Below are positions 1 through 10,200 of a stretch of DNA of 64,000 nt, piece by piece (position 1 is the first letter of the stretch; each line of letters begins with the position of its first letter). The position numbers were made by a program, and so were the translations under genes. The DNA comes from Eucommia ulmoides (taxonomy: Eukaryota > Streptophyta > Magnoliopsida > Garryales > Eucommiaceae): assembly GCA_016647705.1 (NCBI GenBank), contig CM028329.1, positions 14,285,910 through 14,349,909 of the forward strand. The letters run 5' to 3'. Under the pieces are notes generated by a model, which saw nothing but the letters and a program-made list of their open reading frames with translations, had not been told where the DNA came from and did not search any database.

Positions 1-334
1 GCAATGAAGGCTGATTGAAGACCTAGAGACCTAGAAATTTTTCGGCAATGAAGGCCGATTGAAGATGGCGATTATGGCCAAGGGAAAATAGAGGATTGAG
101 CCTTACAGCTCTGATGCCATAACGTAGGAAAAGGTTTGAATGATTAACTTCTCATACATCATAATTATTGGTATACAACAAATATATAGACTATTCTAGA
201 AAGAAGAAAAGGAAACTAGTCTACCTAAATTAGGAAAATAAGCCTAACTTTACAAATCTCTTGATTTAAGGGATCAAAATAATTCTCCTAACTAAATATA
301 TACAATGACAACTGAATACAATTCAATACTATCA
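1..334 (-). mobile_element. Ty1/copia element, 5' leader and LTR only (cut by window edge)
   Basis: The window opens inside an LTR retrotransposon read on the minus strand. Positions 108-119 on the + strand (GCTCTGATGCCA) are the complement of an initiator-Met tRNA primer site, TGGCATCAGAGC. The LTR would run from 120 to about 334, ending TATCA on the + strand, which is TG on the element strand. The leader at 1-107 has two copies of a CAATGAAGGCYGATTGAAGA unit. The second LTR and all coding parts lie outside, so wholeness and age cannot be judged. Confidence 0.6.
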
Positions 335-1065
335 TTTCTAAACTCCTTGTTTGGATTACTTTTTAAAACCAATAATTTATTTGTGTAATTTCACAATTAC
401 ATTGTTTGATGTACAAATATTTGTAAACAAGAGAATTTTGAAATTCATGGAATCACAAAATAAAAATGGGGCTTAAAGTACAATTGCAAAATAAAAATTG
501 GATTATTCATTTAATTTTATTGCTGCTCCTTCCTTTTGCTTTCCTCTCTGTCTAAAATCGAATTTAAATCTCAGATCTACGGCGGTTAGCTCTTCTTCCC
601 CTTTCTCTCTCTCTCTTTGAAATCGAAGCGAGAGCTTAGATGAACCGCTTTTGATTTCATTGTTTAAATGAAATCCCTCCTTGATCTGAGCTCCGCAATC
701 ACCCCAATTGAGAAGTGGTACACACTCGAGGTGATCTTTAACCACCACAAGGACTCCGTTCGACACTATATCTGTCATGAGATCGAGATCCTAAGCGACG
801 TCAACAACTTCTCTTGAAGGCACTCACATCCACCACGAACCTCTATCATCGATCTTACTTGCCAACTCCTCCCTAGCCTTGCCTACCTTTGCTGTCGGAG
901 AATCGCCACTCTGATTTTCTTTTGTTCTACAAGAGCGAAGAGAGACAGAAGGGAGACGAGGGAGAAAATCTTTTAAATTGGGAAGTAATTTTTAAACGTC
1001 ATTTGACCCCCCTCAAATTCCTTTTCTGAAACCCCCTGAATGCACAAATCCTTTTCTAGCAATAT
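335..1065. other. non-coding stretch, nothing firmly identified
   Basis: This is AT-rich DNA with a CT-rich block near 600-620. A 91-codon minus-strand frame covers 503-778 but shows no recognisable domain. The left end reads CCTTGTTTGGATTAC, and a weakly similar inverted end occurs near 1690, so this could be part of an old DNA transposon. That is too weak to call. Confidence 0.3.
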
Positions 1066-1540
1066 GTCACGGCCCAAGTTTTTAAGCCCTAACAAGTCCG
1101 ATTCTGACCCAGTCCAAGTACATAGGGAGGCCCAACCCAAGGAGGCTCTCCAGTTTCTAGAAGATTTCAGAGAACTCTAGGGTAGTCTACAGTAGATTGC
1201 CTTGTATATTTCTAGGTGTATATAGAGGATTCTGGAGAATTCTTCAGGAGATATTTTGTGGGAAGGTTCTAGCTCTTGATTGTGGATCGTTGGATCAAAT
1301 GGATCTTGACCATCCATTCTCATGGCCATGGCCTATATAAGGGGAGGATCTCGTTTGCTTTCTCGTTTGCTTCAAACTATCACCCAAGCTCTTAAAACTT
1401 AGCATCCTTGTATACTTCCTCTCTAGAGATTTAAAGAGATTCTTTCTCCCAATTCTTGCCTTCCCTAATTCCTTCCCTGTCTATTTCAAGTCTTTTGCTA
1501 GCGATAGAGTCGGTTAAGGCTTACTTAGCACTTCCAAATG
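1066..1540 (+). repeat. possible solo LTR of gypsy type with TATA box
   Basis: The block starts TGTCACGGCCCAAG, a start typical of many plant Ty3/gypsy LTRs. It has a promoter-like CCTATATAAGGGG at 1332-1344 followed by a pyrimidine-rich leader. There are no coding parts beside it. I could not find convincing target duplications, so the right boundary is uncertain and the call is tentative. Confidence 0.35.
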
Positions 1541-1720
1541 GGTGAAATAACGCTAAGGTTGCACAGATTCTTGGGGTAAAATTTTATTCCATGACAAATA
1601 GCCTGAAAATGAATCTTGATAATGGAATTTCAGAAATTCCTTTCCTAAATGAAATCCCTTTCCCGAATCCTTTACCCAAACGCAACTGTAGCATGAAGAG
1701 TTAAACCCTAGCCGTACAGG

Positions 1721-2568
1721 CAGTATTGTAAAAGGCGTGGGCGTTGGGCGGGCATTTTGACCTGTCCGAGGTGAGGCATAAGCCCAATGATACATAATTT
1801 TTTTAAATTTTAGAAATATTATATATAATTAAAAGATATAGAAAATAAATACAAATAATATATACGAAAAATAGATATAGATAAAGTCATAGAAAATAAA
1901 TAAAAATGATATTTACGATAAATAGATATAGATAAATCATAAAATGACAAAAGTTATGAATCATAATACTATTTAATTGAAATTTTATGTTCCATATGAG
2001 GCCAACCTATCTAAGGATGATAATAAATATTGTTTTTTATTTTGTTATCTATTTTTTAACAAGTAATAATTTTTCTTGAAGTCTGGTAAAAGACTCTAAT
2101 GTTTTCCATTATTAATTAAAAAAAAATATAAATTAGTGGAGACAACTACTTTATTTCAAAATAAAAGATAAAAAAATTGCATTACTTAACCCTAGTTCTA
2201 TTTCCACAATTCTCCTATTTCCTTTGCCATCGACCGTTGCTTCCTATCTGAACGATAACCTTGCTACCCCAAACCTTGGTTGCACCTCCAGTTTACGAGT
2301 TTTGGCGCTGGTGAAGTGAAGAAGACGAAGACAAACAAACTAAACAGGTGCAAAATCAAGTTTTGTCTCTCTGGATTTTTCCGGTGATGGAATTACAGGG
2401 CGTAAGCCCTGTCGAACTTCGCTCGGGGCTAAGGTGGGCATTGCCCACGGCATCTGGGTGCAAGCCCAATTGGAAAATTTCTCTCCTCATCGTCCCAGGG
2501 CAATTTAGGGCTACTTCGGCTCTGAGTGAGCCCAGGGGCGGGCTTCACGAACGCCTTTTACAACATTT
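1721..2568. mobile_element. non-autonomous hAT-type DNA transposon (848 bp)
   Basis: The ends are inverted: CAGTATTGTAAAAGGCG at the left, and CGCCTTTTACAACATTT at the right, whose complement is AAATGTTGTAAAAGGCG. It is flanked by 8-bp direct repeats, CGTACAGG at 1713-1720 and GGTACAGG at 2569-2576 (7 of 8 match). Eight-base duplications are the hAT signature. Both subterminal regions are rich in GGGC and GGCG motifs, while the middle is AT-rich. No transposase frame was seen. The ends resemble those of the two hAT elements near 25-28 kb. Confidence 0.72.
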
Positions 2569-2589
2569 GGTACAGGAATAAATGTTGAT

Positions 2590-4085
2590 TTGGGTCATAG
2601 ACCAAATTTATGTTGACAATGAAATAACACGAGGGCCTCAAATATTATCATGTACAAGCATAGAAGGAGCGGAGATTTTATTATTATTGCTTGGATATGA
2701 ATGATAAAGATCAAAACTATCATTGTATATGTTGATGAAATTATGGTAATATATGATGATATGGAGAAAACATCTAGACTTAAAGCTCATCCAATAAGTA
2801 TTTGAAATTAAGATTTGAGATAATTGGCGTACTTTCTTGATTTGGGGTGGGTGGATCTGATGATGGCAAGTACACTTGATATTTTTCGAAGAATTTGGTT
2901 TGTTGGTTTGTAGAACTTCAGAGTTCGGATTCTATAGAAGTTATTGATGCTCTAAGGTGCGGTGGTGATTTCATTTGACAAAGAAGCTTTAACAATCTAG
3001 CTGGGAAGTTAATATATTTTTGTCATACTCAACCAACATTGACTAAGTGTTAAGTTGTTGCGAATAAATACATATTCCTCGCACATCTCACCTTGATGTT
3101 GTTTATCGCATTTCGGAACATCTCATCTAAATCTTTGATTTGATGATGTAGGTTGGACAAGTTTAGGGTATGAAGACCATCTAAGTTAGGCTTTCTTGAT
3201 AGAATCAAGTGCCATGGCAAAAGTTGGAAGTTGTGGCTAATTATTGCGAAAGTAAAAATAAGAACTGATGGCATATTTGGTTTTCAAACTCTTATGGCTA
3301 CAAACCCAATTGAGACGCTTACTTATAATTAACTTGGGTGAAAAGTAAAATACATATCCAGTGGTGGGACTGTTGGCTATGCCCTGATAGCAAGGGTGCA
3401 TTTGGTATTACTTATAATTCGATTCAATATGACTAGACTAGGCATACGTATATTGGTCTGTAGTCTGTAGACCTGCAGAGTTCCGATTCTGTAGAATTTA
3501 TCGATGCACTAAGTTGTGGTGGTAATTTCATTTGACGGAGAGGCTTTAATAATATAGTGGGGAAGTTAATATATCTTTGTCATGCTTGAGCAACATTGGC
3601 TTAGTGTTTAGTTGTGAATTCATGCATATTCCTTGCACATCTCACCTTGATGATGTTTATTGCATTTCAGAATATTGCACCCCTCAATCCTTGGGATTGA
3701 CATCTGGCTTTATTGTTATGGTCGTCTTAGGCTAAAGACATTGTATGGTGTAGGTTGGACAGGTTTAGGGGATGAAGACCATATATGTTATAGGCTATTA
3801 CAGATTAGTTCAACAGAATCTAGGGCCATGGGAAAAGTAGGAAGCCGTGGCTTATTCTTGCGGAAGTAAAAAACACAAACTGATGGCTGATTTGGTATTT
3901 AAACTCTTATGGCTACAGTACAGACCCTAGTGAGACGCCTTGCCTATAATTCAGTCTTGTGAAAGTAAACAACATATTAGTGATGGAACTGGTGGGGTAT
4001 GCCATGATAACAAGGTTGCATTTGATATTGCGTATAATTCAATCTAACATTACTAGTCTGTGCGTACATATATTGATCCATGTCG
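2590..4085 (+). mobile_element. decayed Ty1/copia pol fragment with a tandem duplication
   Basis: Short stretches recall the reverse transcriptase active site (IIVYVDEI near 2710), then the GKLIYF segment and the RNase H region (DNK-like near 3385 and 4005). The part from about 2913 to 3474 is repeated at about 3475-4085 with many differences, so the fossil was duplicated in tandem after insertion or carries two copies. It is heavily broken, with more than ten breaks, and no LTR was found. It is old. Confidence 0.7.
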
Positions 4086-5548
4086 TATCATGGAAAACCT
4101 AAGATAAGGACTTGCTATTTGGACAAGTTGTTTATTTTTTTTGATTTGCAATTTGTTTAAGTTTTGAGATCTCAAGATTAGTTGACATATATACAAGTAC
4201 AGAAAATATGGCATTTTCCCACTTTTGTAAGGTATGATAAGAGATATCTATGCACATTGGGAGGGAAATTGGATATATTTTCTATTTTTTGTTATGGAAT
4301 AGAAAAAACATGTGCTTTTGCACCTTCAGGTCTTTTGTTATATGAGTTTTGGCGTCGATGTAGCGACATGAATGTGTAAAACCCTTTAATTTGGTCTCTC
4401 TTTCTCTTTCTTCATCAGACCAACAATTCTACCCTAAAATAAGTTCGTGCAGTTCTATACTAGTTCTGTACCCTGTTCATGCAAAGTGCGTAAAATGTCT
4501 GAATGATATTGCACAATTATTTCCCTATCTTTTGTTCCATGGCATTCTTGTAGCTCATAGATTTGGTCATTTTTCAAATATATGCAGTGTGGGTTATTCT
4601 AGTTCAAATGTTACTAGTTGTATCCGAAAAAGATAAGTAAATGTAATATATTTTTTGTTTTTGTTTAGTAAGCAAGGATTTATAAAAAACTACACAAGGG
4701 GTGTCAACGGTGTAGAATAACTATAGAGTCTTATGTTCCTTCCCTGACAGTCATGGAAATAAGTTTTCTGTGAGAGAACACTACTCTTCCAACAAAATCA
4801 AAGCACATACATGAGGAATTGTTCAAAAAAGGTAAAGATGAAATAGTGCCACTAAAATACCACGATTTATTTGTGTCCAGATGCTACAGACAAAGCCTAC
4901 GGAATCGTGACCCACGACCCAATCAGAACACCGTTACACTGACCTCCACTCCAAATACTACAGCCAACATGCAGTTGCATAGATTTAAGGCAGCATGACT
5001 GCATGAGTTGAGGTTCAGTATTCCTTCTGAAAGGCAAAGATGTAGTTCACGGTGGTGTGGTTTTGTCCCAATCAATAACCCGTAGATGCTTCTATCCCAA
5101 ATCTCTAGAAAGCAGGACGTAAACCATGCTAAGTAATTCTTCCACCTAAGTTACTGGAGCTAATCTTTGGTATGATACTTTTGCATGGGCCTACCAGGAT
5201 TCATGCGCTGAAGAATGATCTAGTAAATATGATGGTAATGCTTTGGTTTTAGGCGAGGTTGCTAAGTTGCGTCATTGGCAAGGAAGAAAATGAATTAATT
5301 CCGTCATCAGAAAATTGCAAGTGCCTCTCTTAACTAAGTTGCTCAAGTTTTAGTTATATGATTGGATGTAGTTGGCCATGTCAGTTCCCCTCACGATGGC
5401 TAACATTTAGTTTTGAACAGCCTGATTGGTGTGCAATATGGTAACTATCTATTTTATGGAAATAGAGTTTTTGATAATATTATGTGAGATGAAATCGGTT
5501 TGATTAGATTATAGAATCCGTGGCTAAATATAAAATATTTTTGCTGTT
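4086..5548. other. non-coding flank, nothing identified
   Basis: This is AT-rich DNA with several short open frames on both strands, none showing a recognisable domain or a convincing exon. I looked here for the upstream Twinkle exons (primase part and the ALNELYN-like block) and found none. Confidence 0.4.
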
Positions 5549-5619
5549 GCAAACTAAAAAACCCTTATACAGACGTATATCATGTCGTCTGTATAAAGGA
5601 CCAGAACTCTTTAGTTTGC
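5549..5619. repeat. short fold-back element (71 bp)
   Basis: The ends GCAAACTAAA and TTTAGTTTGC are perfect inverted repeats. The inner parts CTTATACAGACG and CGTCTGTATAAAG pair as well, leaving a loop of under ten bases. The whole stretch can form one hairpin with a small bulge. It is probably a remnant of a MITE; the superfamily is unknown. Confidence 0.6.
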
Positions 5620-7161
5620 TTATCATTGGGAAGTGCATTAATCTAAATTTGAAAGTAGGATGTGCCAATATAAAACTGTGTAAACTTTAAAAACAAGTCA
5701 AAGTGGATTCCCCCAAATTAGCGTTTCCTCACAATAATTTTACGAAGGAATGTCTTATTTCCTGAATAGCTTACTGTCACACCTGTTAAAATTTACACTG
5801 TTCAATAAGGACTTGGTCCCAAGGTAAGGAACAAATAGTTTTTCCTAAAGATGTAGTCAATGTCCCAAGTCAACTAGCGATGATAATTATTGTTGGGGTG
5901 TGACGGCACGAACCTAATGTGTGAGTTTTCAAGGCACATGGAACATTCAATGGAACTATCATTAGACTATGGGTGCTTAACTTCTCCATGCTTCCTTTCC
6001 CCTTGTGGATCTCTCTACCAACAGTGCCTTTATTTTGTCGGTTTGGTGAGTTTGATTTCTTGTCTTCGAGGTGTCACACTTTAATTATTATTCTCTGAGG
6101 CGTGCTTTGTATTTGCAAATCCTCATATTTAATACGCATGAGATTGGGGCCTTGTAAAGAGAAGTTAAAGAGTTAAAGTAAATGATGATGTTCTTGTCCA
6201 ATGTTGATCTGCATCTGCTCAAACCTACCAAGGATCCTTGGTGGACGCCATGTATGAGTATGCACTCACAGCAAGTCGGGGGTTGGGTTAGGGTATTATC
6301 CGGTTTTTTTTTTCTACATACAATTGACATTGAGCATATCTGCATTTCTGCTGTTCATGAGATTGCTTTTGATGTATGTCAGCCTGTGTATGTTTTCCTT
6401 TTAAAAGAAATCCAACTGTCTTTCCTTTTCATGCTTCCAACTTGGCTCCTTTGGGGAAAACTTGCACAGTTACTAGTAGTTTGTTAGTCAATTAATCTAG
6501 CATTGAACAGATATTATATCAATCTTGATGGTATGCATTGAAAGATCTAGTTCAGCTGCAGTGATTATTCTGGGTTTGTAAGCAGCTTCAACCTGTAGGT
6601 TTTTAAGGATTCAGTTATAGGGGGGCCTGTATGTTGTAACTGTTTAGTGGAAAATATACTAGTGTGTCTAGGATTGTGGCTTTGTCGATTCCTAGCTCCC
6701 TCTCATGTTGTTAGCAGGAAAAAACTGCTATTTTTTTGGATATACTCTATTGTTAAGAAATAACACCTTTTAGGGAAGGCCTTAATTTTTCATGTATTCA
6801 TGTTATCTATTGTACTCTAAAGCATCCGTGATGAGTTGCTCTGATGTTTCAGTACTAGATATATTGCCCCAACTTTTTCTATTGGGGCCTACTTCAATTC
6901 ACTTTTGATGGATTAAGGTAGTATCTGACCTTTGTCATAAATTTCTTTCCTTTTCCTCTTCTACCACAAGGTAAAAAGCAATAGTATTTGTTGTCAACAA
7001 ATTTATATATATGTTCTATGCTTTTTCTGATTTAACCTTTTTTTTTTTGTGGAAATATATTTTAACCGTGAGTGGAAGCAAGAAAACAAGCAACGTGCAT
7101 GCACTCCAGATTACTTATGGAGATAGCACCTGTTCTAGTCTTTTAACTCCTGTTTCAACAG
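5620..7161. other. intron or 5' flank of the Twinkle gene, nothing identified
   Basis: This region ends in the acceptor of exon a, so at least its right part should be intron. A 101-codon frame at 6182-6487 has no recognisable domain. No exon was found. Confidence 0.4.
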
Positions 7162-7293
7162 GTTGTGCCGGGAGAATTGACAATTGTAACTGGAGTTCCA
7201 AATTCGGGCAAGAGTGAGTGGATCGATGCTCTTTTGTGCAATCTAAATAAAAATGTTGGTTGGAAATTTGCACTTTGCTCCATGGAAAACAAG
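7162..7293 (+). CDS. TWINKLE: Twinkle exon a (Walker A)
   Basis: The acceptor is a pyrimidine-rich tract ending in AACAG and the donor is AAG|GTATCC. The exon is 132 nt and 44 codons in phase 0. It starts [11 protein letters not shown] and runs through the P-loop GVPNSGKS, then [10 protein letters not shown], ending SMENK. This is the most strongly conserved block of the helicase and fixes the identity of the gene. The exon before it should end with the conserved ALNELYN-like segment, which I could not find upstream. Confidence 0.94.
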
Positions 7294-10200
7294 GTATCCT
7301 AACTCTCCATTTGTCACATATGTTGTAACTGCATAATAAGCATTGTTGTGCTTTAGGGACATTGTTCATATGACATTGTTCATATGGTCTTATGAAAGAT
7401 CGGTTCACCTCCATTTTTCCTTTTTATGTTTCTTTTCCTTCCTTTTTCGTCCCACCCCATCCCCACCACCATGAAGCTAGTGTGGTTAAAACATTGGAAA
7501 GTTTAATTTAGTGAAATTGATTTATATATTACACCCTCTGCCCAAAAATTAGTCTTATTCGACTTTGCACAAAGTTTTAGTTATGTTTGAGACTTTGAGT
7601 ATTGTTTTCTTAACTTTACTGGTTTTTTGGGGCAAAAGTGTAAATTGTTTCAAGTTTTGAATTTTAAACGAGTGTTGAGAACAGGGTTAATTTGGAAAAA
7701 AAGGGATAAAGTTTTGTGTTAGATATTTTCTTTATTCATGGTTGTATTTATGTCAGCACTTTTGGTTCTATTGATAAGAGCAAATGACTTAGAGTGTGGA
7801 TATACATTCTAAAATTGTTTGTCTAAACTTAATTTCTGTTCTTCTCTATCCACCTTTCGAAATTGATCAATGCCTAAATAATCTTCTAACTTTTTGTTTA
7901 TTAAAAATGAATGCGGATCTATGGGATATCCTAAAGAAAGTAGGACAATTATTTGGTACACAGAGAGTAATTATCGAAATCAAAATTACTAAATGACATA
8001 CTGGCTTTCAATCAATGTCACTGTAACATTGTCAGTAAGACATAGGGCTGATAAAAAAATCCCCCAACCTGATTAACCCGAACCGATCAAATACCCTAAA
8101 TTTGTTAGATATGGTTCAATGACTAGTGAATTAGTTTTAAAAAATGCACATTGGCCACTTGCCTGTCTGGGGTGCCCCCTTTTACAAGGGAGAAGGAGAA
8201 TTGTGCACTTCTCATATCTTGTTCAGCAGATTAGAAACAATGTTAATGGATGGCAAGACAGATTGCTTTCCCCCGGAGGCAAGCTAATTTTGATCAAACA
8301 TGTTTTAAGTAGTAATCCTATATACTTGCTAACTGTTCTTATATCTCCTCAAAAGGTCATGTATGAGCTGGAGAATTTTGCAGACTTCTTTTGGGGTCAC
8401 TGAGATATGGGCAAGAAATACCACTGGAGATCATGGAAACATCTGCATCTGCCAGTGAAAAGGAAATTATGGAGGATAATGTCAAACGGTTAATTGGTAG
8501 AGGAGAGACATCATTTCGGTGGGAGCCATGGGTATGTGAGAATCCACTAGGATCTTTTCTTCTCATTCCTAATGAGCAAGATGAACTGCATGACGGAGAG
8601 TGTGGGGTTGGTTATCATTGGGACTAGGATTTGGTTGATTTTTGAGTGCCTTCTAATATAGCTCGTCAAATATTCAATTATCAAGGCCTACCTGAAAAAG
8701 AGGATGAGATCATATGGACTCCAGCGACAAAGAGAAAATTTTCTGTCCAACTTGCATGGGATTGATCAGGCCCAGAAGCCGAGCCCCATGGTTGATTGCA
8801 ACATCTGGCGCATGTAAATTCCTATAATACTTTCCATGTTATGTGGAAATTATTTTTTAATGCCTGCCTACTAATACCAATATTCTAAGGGGAGGTATTT
8901 GTTTAGCTTCTGTTTGTACTTTCTTTTAGCTAAATCACCAGTTTAAAACTGCTTATCATATCCTCCTTGAGGGGGAAACAGCCCAACAAGTTCGAGAATA
9001 TTTTTCTTGGAATGGGGTAAGGCTTCTACTACTGCTTCTATTAATAAGATCATGATCAGATGGTTGAACTCCACTAAATGCCCAAAAATTCAAATAATGA
9101 TTTTTAATGTGGTGCCAATATGGATTTTGTGGGAATTTTGGAAAGCCAGGTGTAGAGAAAAACACGATGGTGTTATCTCTCAATCTTCTCAATATGCTCC
9201 AATGTAGCAAAATCTTTGCATCTTAAATTGAAGAGTTCCACAAATATGATTGATTGGTGGCTAGTAAAATTCTTTTGTTTGGCTATACTATGCAAACTGA
9301 AATTTTTTCTAAAGTGGTCTATCAGAATCTTCCTCCTGTTTTTATTCTCGATACTGATGGGGCTTGAAGACTCAATCCAGTTAATGCGGGGGTTGGTGGA
9401 ATCATTAGGAATGATGTTGGGAATCTTGTTTTGGCTTATGGATATCCTCTTGGGGGTGTGAGGAGCGAAAAGGAGTAGGGAGATGAGATAGGTAATTGAA
9501 AAATTTGAGGAAAAATTAAAATAGAAGTAAAAGGAAAAACGGAATGGGCTTTGATTGTAACGTGTAAGGGAGGCGGACAACTTTGTTGTTCGGTTGGATG
9601 CTGTGTCAGAGACTGAGAGGGAGATGGTGGTGGGGAACGGAAAGGAGAAGAGAGAGAAGAAAATAGGTAATTGAAAAACACAGGAAAAAAATTGAAATAT
9701 AAATAAAAGGAAAAGAAATCGAAAAACTAACGGGTGTATAATTGTATTTCTGCCCTTTACTAGAAGGGTAAGTAAGAATTTTAAATGTTGTCTATTAATT
9801 GAAGGGTAAGTTTGATGTTTTTCGCTGATATAAATATTTTCTGGCATTTAATAGTATTTATTGTCTTTGACATTCCATTGGTATTGGTGAAAGTAAGGGG
9901 TCACAGTGTTTTCCTTGATGACATGGGGTGTTATTTTGTAAAATATATATTTTTTTACCCATTTCATAATGAATTGAGCTGAATTTAATTTTAGATATTT
10001 TAAAATTTTAATGAATTTTAGTTATTGTATGTTCGGGCATTTAAAACAATTTATGAGTGGATTAAGTTGAATTGCGACTAAATTGGTTGAACGTTTCATA
10101 GAGGTATTTTTGAGATTCAGCTGAATGTTGCTTTGGGGGTATTTTGGTTCTTCAATTACTATTTTTTGAATTAGGTTAATATGTTACTTTGAGATGTTTT

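Noticed and set aside
503-778. 91-codon minus-strand frame as a possible small gene
   Set aside because: No recognisable motif, it overlaps a CT-rich tract, and no splice or promoter context supports it.
346-1690. A long DNA transposon bounded by CCTTGTTTGG and CCAAACGCAAC
   Set aside because: The inverted match is only a few bases beyond GTTTGG and no target duplication was found.
6182-6487. 101-codon + strand frame as a missing Twinkle exon
   Set aside because: The sequence does not resemble any part of Twinkle (no TOPRIM or ALNELYN-like block) and its phase and borders do not fit exon a.
9173-9847. 224-codon minus-strand open frame, the longest non-TE frame in the window
   Set aside because: Its product is Phe/Ser/Ile-rich and low in complexity, antisense to a LINE remnant and to purine-rich repeats. 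No domain or conserved motif is seen.
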